From Symbiodinium natans (taxonomy: Eukaryota; Sar; Dinophyceae; Suessiales; Symbiodiniaceae), in the NCBI GenBank assembly GCA_905221605.1, contig CAJNDS010002094.1, positions 374,001 to 438,000 of the forward strand: a stretch of 64,000 nt of DNA. The letters run 5' to 3'. The notes under the pieces are model-generated. The model made no database searches and had not been told where the DNA came from. It saw only the letters and a list, made by a program, of their open reading frames with translations. Position numbers and translations under genes: made by a program. Of this stretch, positions 22,963 through 33,785 are shown piece after piece (positions within the stretch are counted from its first letter, which is position 1; each line of letters begins with the position of its first letter).

Positions 22963-25900
22963 GCATGCACAGCAACATATACACCTAACCTGGCCTAACC
23001 TTAAAAGCCCTAAACCTTAAACGCCCACATCTCCCGGAGCCTAAGCCACCCGAGGCCACCTGGGAAGCAACTGGGCTGACAACCTCCGGGGAGCTCGGAG
23101 GTTCAGGGCTTTGGGGTTTGAAGTATTTGTGGTTTGAAGTATTTGGGGTTCGCGCTTTGGGGTTTAGAGTTTGGGGTTTGGGGTTTTAGAGTTTAGGGAT
23201 TCTGAGGGTTAAAAGTTTCGGGCTTCGGGTGTTGGGTTTTGGGCGTGTTAGGCTTTTGGGGTCTCATTGGGTTGCAATCGCATATCATCTTTCGGTTTAC
23301 ATCATGCGCTGTGCTTTATGTTTGCTCCTGCTCTTTGATTTCTACTACGTTGTATCCAAAAGTTTCTGGTAAACACGTACCATGAACGTTCTGATCGGTT
23401 TAGCCCTGCGCACCAACCCCCCGAACCCATCCGAGACTTGACTGCGACATGGCGGACCCGAAGCCCCCAAATCCCGTAATCCCCCTTAAGCTACTTGAAA
23501 GCCCTACTCCGAAACGGCGGGCCGAGGACTCCAGAACTCCGTCAGCGCTCTCCACGAAGACTTGGCAGAATTGCCTCTTGGATCAGAGGGTCTAGGACGG
23601 TGATTTTGGGGGCTTGAAGCCCCGGATGTTTCGTCGCCTAAATGCAATCAGACGACGCCTTTCAGTTTATATACGTTTGAAATCTTTCATGCCGCCCAGG
23701 GGTCGCTCCTTGAGAGAACCAAAGCCGCCAATAACAAGCTCTGAAGACCCCGAAACTCCAAAAAAACATCCAAGCACTGAACCCAGCTCCCGAAAGGTCT
23801 ACGCACCGAAGCAAGAGGTGCCTCGACCTCACATCCAAAACCCAACGTTCAGGTTCGCCACGGGCCCCCTGAGCCCCAACACCGGAAGGGCTTCGAGCTT
23901 GGGAGCCCCCTTTGGAACCCTAAACCCTAAACCCTAAACCCTAAACCCTAAACCCTAAACCCGAAACCCTAAACCCTCAACAAGCAGCCAAGGAAGAGCC
24001 CCTCCAAGCCCTGGCTCTTCAGTGTTGCTGGCGCTGGTGGCGGCACCGTCCCAATGCGGATGCAGCGGCCGGTGGTGGGACTGTAGTGGTTTAGGGTTTA
24101 GGGTTTCGGGTTTAGGGTTTAGGGCTTCAAGGGTGTAAGGGTTGAGGGTCTAGGAGCCTAGGGAACCCCAAGACGCCAGAGGCTTCAACAAGCCCTATGA
24201 CACTCCAAGGAAAGGTCTTTTAGGATACTTATGAAGTGCCAAGAAGACAGGTAAAGAAGTCTATAGGCAGCACAAGCTCTGCTAGCCTAACCCCAAAGGT
24301 CTCATTGTTAGTTCACAGATCTCAGCACCTGAGCCCTCTGGACGGCCGTGCGCCGTGGCATCACCTCGATGGGGCAGGGCACGACTTGCACTAGCTCGAT
24401 GCTCGGTGGATTTGAGCATTCATCCGAGGGTTGCCGTAAACCTCGAACCCTAAATGTCCCTCACTTCAGGTTCCGGTTGCTTTGGGCTTCATGGATCCGC
24501 AAAGGGTCAGGGGTCAAAAGGCAGACGTGGCTTCAGTGAGATGAGGGGATGCCAAGGATTGTGGCCCGTGTGAGTTGCGCCACAGAACTCAGGGCCAGCT
24601 GTGTCAAAGTGCTCCTGAATAGACCCTGCTGGGAAGCTGGGACAGCACGCCGATTGAACGTGGTTCTAGCTGCTGGCGACTCCCGAAATCCTTTAAATGC
24701 CAAAAGATGTCAACATGTCAGCCCCCACGCGCAGCACCGAAAATTGAGGATGTTGCGTGCCTCTCTCAAGGAGTTGTTCGAACGCTGCAGGCCCTTCCAG
24801 TCCTACAGGGGATAGGGTCTGCCTGGATTTAGAGGAACCGGCCCCACAATTAAAGGTCCCGAAAAGCCACTGCGATTATCATGAGACTGAGATCCGAGTC
24901 TTGGGCATCTGGGGGGTTGAAGATCACCACAGAAAATCAGGTCCCGGTGGAGAGAGAGATTTTTTTAATTCTAAAGCCGGAGCTTAGGGCTTTGGGGATG
25001 CAGGGTGGATCGTTTCGGGCCGACCGGGGCCCAGGATATTCTGTGGGCCTTGTGTCTGTCGGGTTCAGGGTGGGGGGGTGTTTAGGGTTTAGGGTTTAGG
25101 GTTTAGGGTTTAGGGTTTAGGGTTTAGGGTTCTGGTGAGTGTAGGCATGCTTGGAGGCATGCTGGCAGGGTTAGGGAAGTGTCTAGCTACCATACTTATA
25201 CCCCCCGTCACAACTACCCATGAACCATGCAAGGAGCACGACCAAAAAATCCCAAACCCTACTGGTTGAGGGTTTTTCGTCCTAAACCTAGGGTCCTAAG
25301 CCCTGAGGGACCCATCTTAGAACTGAACCCCAACCCCTCGGACCCCCACCCCCCCAGATAGATTCCCTTCAACTGCAGCTCTTTGCTTAGACCCAGGCAG
25401 GAAGTGTTTAGGGTTGAGGTCTAAGTTCTGCGTGCCCGCACCAGGGGCAAGCTCGTGTTTCATCGATGTCTACGTTGGGGTGAGGCGGAGGGCAGTTTCC
25501 AGAACCTCCGAAAAGGGAGGGCTCCCCAAGCCGCATCCAAAGGCTGGGAGGACGGGGGATCTCAAAGCAGATTTTTTCCCACTGGCTCCCACTGTTTCCA
25601 TGAAGGCTTTTCAACCGAGGACCAAGGGGGGACCACGCAATGAAAGACAACGAAAGGCTGAAGCCCTCACCTTGTGTGTGCGATGTGAAGCCCTAAAGCC
25701 CTGAAAAAGATCTTGGATGCCCTAAATGCCCTAAAAGCCCTAAAGCACTGAACCCTAAAATGACCCTAAAGACAAAGACCCCGACCTTTGGTCCTTGCAC
25801 GATAATGTTTGCCGCAAGAGGACGGCTGGCCATATGCGGGCTTCGGGCCTTCTTGTGGGCGGCCCATGTTTGGTGCCCTTAGCAGATGAAGGGCCTTCAA

Positions 25901-26016
25901 GCCCTAAACCCTAAACCCTAAACCCTAAACCCTAAACCCTAAACCTTATCTTAGTTCTAGATATATGTGGGGTATGGTTTCTGGTCCAGCTAGAGGGGTC
26001 TAGACGTCAGGGCTTT

Positions 26017-26223
26017 GACGGGGCGACGATGGGGTGACGACTGCGCGACGACGGGGTGACGACGGCGCGACGACGGGGTGACGACGGCGCGACGACGGGG
26101 TGACGACGGCGCGACGACAGGGTGCGATGGCGCGACGACGGGGTGACGACGGGGGACGACGGCTGTCGCGCCGTCGTCGCGCCGTCGTCGCGTCGTCGTC
26201 GCGCCGTCGTCGCGCCGTCGTCG
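26017..26223. repeat. GACGACGG minisatellite forming an inverted repeat
   Basis: The left part (26017-26160) consists of GACGACGGGGT and GACGACGGCGC units on the + strand. The right part (about 26162-26223) is the reverse complement type, GTCGTCGCGCC. The two halves can pair, so the block could fold into a GC-rich hairpin. Confidence 0.88.
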
Positions 26224-27185
26224 CTTCCCTTCAGGGAGCCGTTCGAGGCCTGAACGCCGGAGCCCCGAAGTCCTACCAAGCCTGAGGCTTGAGTTTCCCT
26301 AGAGACCCTAAAGCCCTCAAGCCCAAACGCCCTGCAAAAACACGGAAAGCCCTAATCCCCTGTAAGACCCTACGGCCCGAAAACCTTGAGCCCTGCAGCC
26401 CCAGAACCCGAAAGCCCTTGTAAAACCCGAAAGCCCCCAAAGCCCCAAACTGCATGACTGGGGCAGAAGGCAGCCAATCCCGTGCCGGCAGCCAATGGGG
26501 GGGGGAACACTCCCAGGAATGGGACTTTCGGGATTTCAGAGTTGGCGTCGGCAAACCCCGAAAACTTACCAGTGTTCGTACTTAGGTTTGGGGAACTACT
26601 GACCGTAATTGACAACTTCTCCTACAAAGAACTTGCAAGAAAGCCACCTTGAAAACCTGAAACCCAAAAAAGCAAAGCCCTGATTCTTAGGCCCTAAGCC
26701 CGAGCCGTGCCACCAGAGCTTCGTGCCACCAGAGCTGCAGCTTCGTAGGCTTTCGGGGGGCCTTAGGGGCCTCCTCAAGCCCCCCAAGCCCCCCTCAAAG
26801 CCACTGAGAAGTTCGGGAAAAGGCTTGAAAGCCCCAAGCCTGCGAAGCTGTGAGCTCCTGTTAAAGTAGAGTCCATCACCCCTGACCAGCGACCTGCACG
26901 AAGGGTTTGCGGCTTTAGGTTTTCTCGTGTCTACGGTCTGAACGAAGTGGCAAGGCGACATGGCTGTCTGAGTTCCTGACACTGCTGGATGTGCCGCAGG
27001 TCGTCCCAGCCCATGCGTATACATATATGTATACATACATGCAAAAGATGGCTTTTGACGGGTACACCTGGACCTCATGGCGAACCAGGTGAGCGCAGAA
27101 CACGCAAGGCGCAATTGTGCAGCCGTCCCAGAAAGGGCAGGTTTTGAGTTGTACAGCCAGGGGTGCCGTACGTGGCTGCAACAGT

Positions 27186-27990
27186 CGGTGGGCTTGAGGT
27201 ATCCTCCCCGCGAGCCGTCCCAGTTAGACCAAGCAGATGGGCAACATGGGACGAAATCAGTCGGTGGGTTTGAGGTATCCTCCCCACGGTACGCATGGCG
27301 CAACTTGCTATGTGGAGCCGTCCCAGAAAGATCAGAAGAATTACAGGCAGGCACATGGACAACATGCGGTTGCAACAGCCGGTGGGTTCGAGGGCTCCTC
27401 CCCACGGTACGCATGGCGCAACTTGCTACGTGGAGCCATCCCAGGAAGATCAGAAGAATGACAGTCAGGCTCATGGGCAACATGCGTTTGCAACAGCCGG
27501 TGGGTTTGAGGGCTCCTCCCCACGGTACGCATGGCGCAACTTGCTACGTGGAGCTGTCCCAGAAAGATCAGAAGAATTACCGTCAGGCGCATGGGCGACA
27601 TGCGGTTGCAACTGCCGGTGGGTTTGAGGTATCCTCCCCACGGTACGCATGGCGCAACTTGCTATGTGGAGCCGTCCCAGAAAGATCAGAAGAATTACAG
27701 TCAGGCACATAGGCAACATGCGGTTGCAACAGCCGGTGGGTTTGAGGGCTCCCCACGGTACGCATGGCGCAACTTGCTACGTGGAGCCGTCCCAGCAAGA
27801 TCAGATGTCAGGCGCATGGGCGACATGCGGTTGCAACTGCCGGCGGGTTTGAGGTATCCTCCCCACGCGGCACGCGTAACTTGCTACGTGGAGCCGTCCA
27901 GAAGAATTATAGTCAGACACATGGGCAGCATGGGACTGCAACAGCCGGTGGGTTTGAGGTATCCTCCTCCTGCCACGCAGAGGCATGAGA
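27186..27990. repeat. 118-bp tandem repeat array, about eight copies
   Basis: The landmark CGGTGGGTTTGAGG (allowing one or two mismatches) occurs at 27186, 27262, 27380, 27498, 27616, 27734, 27841 and 27946. Spacing is exactly 118 bp for four consecutive intervals and shorter at the ends (76, 107, 105) through deletions. Each unit includes ACGCATGGCGCAACTTGCTA and CCCAGAAAGATCAGAAG. Because 118 is not a multiple of three, the long ORFs on both strands shift frame each copy, so they are by-products rather than a repeat protein. Confidence 0.9.
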
Positions 27991-29405
27991 CCTAGGCCAA
28001 TTCTGGTCGCAGTTTGCAATCGGTTTTGGCTTCAGATGTTGCTTGAACATAGAAACTTAAGCAAAGCCGCGTACAGAGTGTTTCGAATTGAGTTTGAAAG
28101 GGGGTTGAGGGCAGGCAAGGCCTTTTGATGGTGCAGGGAAGGTTCAAGTTCAAGGGTGCAGTGGAGGTAGTATGACACAGGGAGTTTTGGGATCTGCTCA
28201 TTCTCTGCCGTTTTCGTTGCGGTGGGGTTTCTCGGGTTATGCGTCTGAAGCGTTGGGTCCATCGAGGCTCTGTTATGTCGCAATCGGATACAAGAGCTGT
28301 TTGGGTGTTTTTGGGATGCTTGTCGTCATGGTGGTGGGTAGTACCAGTGGGTAGGGCCATTCGAGTTTGTGTTACGTATGCCAAGTTGCAAGATTCGATT
28401 GGGCGTCAGGGGTGTTGGTGCTGCAGTCACGAGCCTTTGACTTGTCAGAAAGTTGGCCGGGCAAAAAAAGGCCGTGCCTCTATCGCTCTTCATGAATGCG
28501 TAGCACAAGGGTGTTCACGATTATCAGCCCCTCCGTGGGTGTATTGTGTTGACGTTTTGTGCCTCAGCTGTCCGAATTTTTCACACTTTGTCGGTCAGCA
28601 AGTGCTTGCATGTCTTCGCGGCCACCTGCAAATCTCGCATGCTGGCGTTCTAAATGTTTCGCCAGTGTGGAGTTGTTACGATGAGTTGCCGAAACCCCTG
28701 GCGTGTTCAGCGCTCCGTTCCGCGCGAAGCTCATGCTCGGTTTGGGAGTTCTGCCATGTTGTGCGCAACCTTGGCTCTTGCCCTGTTGCCACATCCAGCG
28801 GTCTCCGCAATAGTCATCAGTATCGTCAGATTTCGACAGCATGCCAGACACTATGCGTGAAACAAGGCGAAGCTTGTTGAAAATGAAGCCCTGCCGGTGT
28901 TGACCTTCTGGCCATCTTAGCTGCATGAAGCCAACAACTGAAATGGTCGGCCGAGGTGGCCGTGGCAAGCAGCTCTAAAACGAAGGTTTCCCCCTGTCAC
29001 GGCAACTGCTCCACGCCGAGCTTCATGAAGAGTCGTGAGTTGGAGCGGCATCGCCGCGTCGGATGAGCAATGTCGAGGCGCGATAGCTTCGGAACAAAGT
29101 TATTGCTGGTTTGTGGCTCAGAAATTTGGGGGTTCGCGTTTGCAAGCGAACGTTGCGAATATTTGTGTAGTGGTAACTTTTACGTACGACAATGGGCTTT
29201 GGGGTGCAGCTTTGTCACTCCTCGGCTTGGACCTCTTGAAAGCCGCCAGGCTTGTCACAGTCGGCCACTGCAGCCCGGATCTTTCCTACGTAGTTTGTAG
29301 GGCCTGGCATAAGGGCTTTTAGGGTTCAAGGGAGTTTATGGTCTAAGGGCCGCTTAGGGGTGTTTAGGGGTTTGTTTGACCGATGTTCTATCTCCCTGCC
29401 ACGAG

Positions 29406-32400
29406 GCGCTCAAGCAGACGCGCCGGCTGCACCCCCGGAGTCCAGTACTGCGGATAGGAAGGGTTTTGGTTTTCGGGTTTTGGGTTGTTTAGGGTTTAGG
29501 GATTTGGCTTCAGCGACTTGGGCTTGATGGGTTGACCCAAAGTGGGGCCCTTGTTCTTCTTTTTTACGTCCCCCCTTAAAAGCTTTTTGAAACAGGAAGG
29601 TTGCCCTTTTCACGCCTGGATTCCTGTGGGATCTAGTTGGAGACCGGTCCTTTCTTCTCAGTGCAGCTTAGCTTTTGGTGTGGCTTGGCTTGTCTTCGCT
29701 TGGCTCGGGGTTTGGCTTGGGGGTCGGAGTACACTTTGGTTCGTAGGTGCGGCTTGGCTTGGCTCGCCCCGACTTCTTGCTGTGCAGCCCCCGGTTAGGG
29801 TCCAGGGCTTGGGGTTTGCAAGTCCCCGAAACAAAGCCTACGGAGTCCACAGTCGTCCGCTGTCGAGTCCTACCCCAAAGCCTTGTTTCTAGCGTGGAAG
29901 GCTGTGCAGCCTAGCGTGTCACTGGTCCCATGCCCCGCGCCCAGAACGCCCAGCGCCAGAGGGATGGCAGTACTCACAGGACACTGGGAGTTTAGGGCTT
30001 AGCGGTTTGGCGCTCCGGATTCCTCAAGCCCACCAAAACCCTAAACCCTGAAACCCCACACGGGATGCTTTGGATCTTCCCTTTTAAGGGTTTTGTTTGG
30101 TGTTTTGGGGGGGAGAGTGTTTCATATATTTGCCGTTCTGGGGGTTAAGTGGGGATGTTGTTCTTGGGAGGCGTTTAGAAGGGCCAACCTAGATCATAAA
30201 GGGTTGAGCGAGAGGATTGCTTTGTGCCGGGCTTCGGGTGCTCAGGGATTCTGCAGGGCTTGTGGGGGAACTTGTGGGTTTAGGGTTGGGCTTACAGTAT
30301 TTGGGGTTTGTTCTCGAGTCTCGCGTCGTCCCTTCGCAAGTCATGACGACGTGCTGCTTGTGTTCTTTTTGAGCCCTAATTTGGGTTTACGGTTGGTAAT
30401 ATCTACTGATTGAACCCCAATCCCTTAACTTTAGAGCCCATGGGTGGTCTCGACTGGGAATGAGGGAATTAGGTACGTAGGCATGTCCACTTCCTGCACC
30501 TGAGCACCCCAAGCTCTAGACCCCGAACCCTCAACCCTACCCCCCTCTAACCCCTCAACCAGGCGGCGCTTCCCCAAATCTTGCTCCCCGAATACTTGAA
30601 AAGCCACACTTGCAGGGGGTTTCGGGCATTGAGCCGAACCGTAAACTCTAAATTCGAAACCCGACGTGTTTAGGGTTTGAAGTGGGTTTAGGAAGCTTAG
30701 GGTGGATGACACTGGATTTCGATTACAATTTTCGATTAAAATCGATTTTAATACCCCCCTCCGGGCGGGCCCGTGTCAGCCAAAGATATCAATTAAAATC
30801 GATTTTAATACCTAGGAAGATGTCCTAGACGGGCTTGGCGGGGTATTAAAATCGATTTTAATTGATTTTGACCCCGTCCCGGGCCTCGGGGTATTAAAAT
30901 CGATTTTAATACTTTTGGCTGGGGGGGCTGGTTCCGGAGGCTTAGGCAGCTCAGGGCGCCCAAGAACCTGATGAGGGGGCTGGTGCGGGCTTGGGTCGAG
31001 GTGCTTGAGGGGGGCTTAGCCTGAGGGGGCTTAGGGAGGCTTGGCGGGGCAACAAGGGTGCTTGGGGGCTTTGGGTCGAGGGTGCGCTGGAGGTGCTTGA
31101 GGTGAGGGGGCTTAGGGAGCTCAGGGGGAAGGGTGCTGGGGGGGGTGGCTTGAGGGGGCTTGGGTCGAGGGCCCTGGAGGTGCTTGAGGGGGCTTAGCCT
31201 GAGGGGGCTTAGGGAGGCTTAGGGGGGCTTAGGGGGTGGCTTGAGACCCCAAAAACTGAGAGGGCTGGCTTGGGGGGGGTGTTAGGTGCTCGGGGGGTTT
31301 GGGGGGCATACCTGAACCGTGCATCATCTGTCACGGGCGTGGGTCCTGCCTGGGCGTGGGGTTAGGGCCTAGGGTTTAGGGTTATACTACCCTTTGCAAG
31401 GGGGCTCGGCAGAACCCTTGTTTAGGGTTGAAGATTTAGGTTTCTCTTTCTTCTTGCACCACCCCCCCACCCCTTCCCCCCACCCCCTCACCCGCCCACT
31501 TTCCGCCCCCCCACCCCACCCCCCACCCACCCAGCCAGCCCCCAGCCCCCCCCACCCCACCCCCCACCCCCCCCACCCAGCCCACCCGCCCCCACCCCCA
31601 ACCCAGGCAGCCCCCACCCCCACCCACCCCGACCCCCCAGCCCCCCCACCCGCCAGGAATTAAAATCGATTTTAATACCCTCTGGAGTGGTCTGGAGATC
31701 GGGATGAATTAAAATCGATTTTAAGTGATTTCGTGATGGGAAGCGATTAAAATCGATTTTAATACCCTCCGGAGTGGTCTGGAGATCGGGATGAATGAAA
31801 ATCGATTTGAAGTGATTTCATGATGGGAAGCAATTAAAATCGATTTTAATGCCCTCCGGAGTGGTCTGGAGAGCCAAATGAATTAAAATCGATTTCAAGT
31901 GTTTTTGAAGCGTGAAGGTCTGGACCAGGGTATTAAAATCGATTTCAAGTCATCCCGAAAGCAGAACTGAAGAAGGTATTAAAATCGATTTCAATTGATT
32001 TGCTAACCGAATCAAGAAAACCTGGAAGCAGGTATTAAAATCGATTTTAATACAGAATTGAAATCGAAATCCAGACTCAATCAGCTTAGGGTCGAGGGTT
32101 GAGGGGATTCAGACTTTGAGGGCTTGGGACCTCGAGACCGTCAGGTTTGTTTTTTTGTGAATCTAGGGTTGCCAGTCGTTTGAGCGGGTTACACAGCTTT
32201 GAGCCCTGAACCTCGAACCTTCAATCCTTAAGCCTGTGAGAACCCTGAACCCTGAAGCCTAATTAAACCCAAAACCCAAAACCCTAAACCCTAAACCCTA
32301 AACCCTATATAAACCCGGAACCCAAACCCTATACCCCAATCCCTGCCCAATCAGCTGCCCTGAAGCCCCCCGGAGGACTGCCGCGCATGGCTACCCGAGC

Positions 32401-33214
32401 GCTTCCAGCTGGACGGCTTCAGGCCCTTGGGGGTTTGGGGAATCTTTCGGGTGAGGGTGTAGGGTTGAGGGGTTAGGGTTTAGGGTTTAGGCTTTAGGGT
32501 TTAGTGTCTTAGGGATCGTTCTCAGGGTTCGATGGTTTCTGCACTTGTCCCAGCGCGTTGTCCAAAGGGGCATTGCCTTTTTGACCTCGTTGTGGGGTGG
32601 TGTGCGTGGTGCTGTTGTGCGCCAGGAGCTTCTTGAGCTGGGTTGCTGTTGAGGAGCCATCATGTTTGCTCTATTGGTACATCTACATCATGGTAATCCA
32701 CATCATGGTAACCCAGAGAAGATGGGCTTCCGAAAGGCAAAGCCACTCAGCTGTGAGAAGACCTTATGGGAGCTTGATTACAGCATGCTCTTCACCATCA
32801 GCCCGGCGCAGCAAGTCCTGTCTTTGGGCAGCCAGCTGAAGCTGCGAAGCACAAGGAGGCGGCTGAAGGCCCGAGAACCCGCAGGAACTGGAGGGTCCGG
32901 GTTTTCTTATAGGGTTTCGGGGCTTCGCCCTCAGCCCTACAGCCTTCTCCAGGGTCAAGTCCCCATCTTTCTTGGCAAGCCCTAAACCTGCTGCTCCCGG
33001 GTCGGGCAGCCCCAAACGCGGAAACCCTAATTTGGGGCCCCTTGTCGTCGAGTGTTCCTAATAATGGATATGAGACTTCTGCTTAGGACGATGTCAGGGG
33101 GGGACCCTGAATTTTTGGGAAGCTCCCTTCGCAACCGTGTCTCCATGGTCAGCGCGGCAGGACATCGCACTTCAACGATTCCTTTGCCGCAAAGCTCCGC
33201 TCACAGCTGGAGAG
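29406..33214 (+). CDS. Scattered exon-like blocks of an unidentified gene
   Basis: Four stretches have coding-like composition, AG acceptors and mostly the C-rich/G-rich bracket. They are 29406-~29455 (ALKQTRRLHPRSPVLRIG), 32376-~32420 (DCRAWLPERFQLDGF), about 32760-32835 (ELDYSMLFTISPAQQVLSLG) and 33161-33214 (TSHFNDSFAAKLRSQLER, ending AG|GTTCC). They lie between the channel gene and the ATG of the desaturase-like gene. They could be exons of one gene whose large intron holds the palindrome array. No family recognised, and phases could not be tested across the gaps. Confidence 0.3.
30950..31656. repeat. G-rich then C-rich block between palindrome clusters
   Basis: About 30950-31320 is built from GCTTGAGGGGGCTTAGG-like units. 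About 31458-31656 is almost pure C with interspersed A (CCCCCACCC type). The two arms are roughly complementary in composition and could form G-quadruplex/i-motif or intramolecular structures. ORFs here are low-complexity artefacts. Confidence 0.8.
31659..31907. repeat. 87-bp tandem unit carrying two palindromes each
   Basis: The palindromes at 31659, 31746 and 31833 are exactly 87 bp apart, as are the secondary ones at 31708, 31795 and 31882 to within one base (87, 87). Spacers are CCCTC(T/C)GGAGTGGTCTGGAG and TGATTTC(G/A)TGATGGGAAGC. There are thus about 2.8 units of a higher-order repeat, after which spacing becomes irregular. Confidence 0.92.
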
Positions 33215-33785
33215 GTTCCTTACGACTTCAAAATTCCCTAAGCCCCTACAAAACCCCAAACCCCAAACCCTAAACCCCAAACCCCAAACCCTGCAGCCCC
33301 CTGAGCTCAGGCCCCCTTGAGTTCCCCAGAAAGCCAGAAAGCCCTGGGGGTCGAAGCCACGGTGCCCTGAAGCTGAAATGCCCCTCACCCTATGCGCTTG
33401 AGAACCTACTGCGTCTTTGTAGGGAATGAGGGGAATGAGGCACCTGCTATCCCCATATATACATGTATACAATAAAAATAACAAGTAAATAAATAACTAA
33501 ATAAATATACATATATATTCTGTTTCTTTAAATGCAATTTTCTTTTAGGGGTTATACAGGGTAACCTCATGTCTCAATGCAACCTGTAGGCCTCATCCGG
33601 TGCAGCGTTTTGTTCTTACAGGTGCTCCAGGTTCATTGGCGCGACTCTTATCTGGATGCCTGGAACACCTAGTAACGAGCTCTGACGCCCTGGGTTTAGG
33701 GTTTTAGGGTTTAGGGTTTAGGCCTTGAAAGGAGGGGACGTGTGCTGCAGAGAGAGGGAGACGGGGGCTCTTCCGCTGGCCGGCC

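Larger units (their letters stand above)
22963..29405. other. Largely non-coding stretch
   Basis: No complete gene is visible. It contains CCCTAAA / TTTAGGG tracts (about 23918-23960, 24090-24120, 25080-25130, 25908-25945), the GACGACGG inverted minisatellite and the 118-bp tandem repeat. Exon-like pieces occur at about 23992-24087 (bracketed by C-rich and G-rich tracts; frame uncertain, SVAGAGGGTVPMRMQRP in one reading) and about 25443-25480 (ending at GG|GTGAGG). From about 28.0 to 29.3 kb the sequence is non-repetitive with a 213-codon ORF at 28239-28880. That ORF is Cys/Ser/Trp/Val-rich with no motif I recognise, and I do not call it a gene. Confidence 0.5.
30735..32051. repeat. Array of 18-bp perfect palindromes
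   Basis: The self-complementary 18-mer ATTAAAATCGATTTTAAT occurs perfectly at 30735, 30792, 30845, 30893, 31659, 31746, 31833 and 32034. At 31708 it has one end mismatch. Diverged copies start at 31795, 31882, 31932 and 31978. Several copies extend to 22 bp with flanking GT...AC (for example 30891-30912 and 32032-32053). A gap of about 750 bp (30911-31658) separates two clusters. The copies stand out as AT-rich islands in GC-rich surroundings. Confidence 0.95.

Noticed and set aside
26596-27483. 295-codon minus-strand ORF
   Set aside because: It is the antisense reading of the same tandem repeat plus flanking low-complexity sequence and has no family motif.
27077-27712. Arg/Pro-rich repeat protein ORFs on both strands
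   Set aside because: They lie on the 118-bp tandem repeat. The period is not a multiple of three, and long ORFs occur in several frames and on both strands, as expected for a stop-poor repeat.
28239-28880. 213-codon ORF as a gene
   Set aside because: An antisense ORF overlaps it, there is no recognisable domain, composition is odd, and there are no exon-like neighbours. It could not be supported, though the region is unusually non-repetitive.
31387-31663. Gly/Trp-rich and Pro-rich ORFs
   Set aside because: Translations of a nearly pure C/G tract, open in several frames because stops are rare in such sequence.
30735-32051. CRISPR array
   Set aside because: The repeat is only 18 bp and fully palindromic, spacers are irregular and partly repeated themselves, there are no cas genes, and the genome is eukaryotic.
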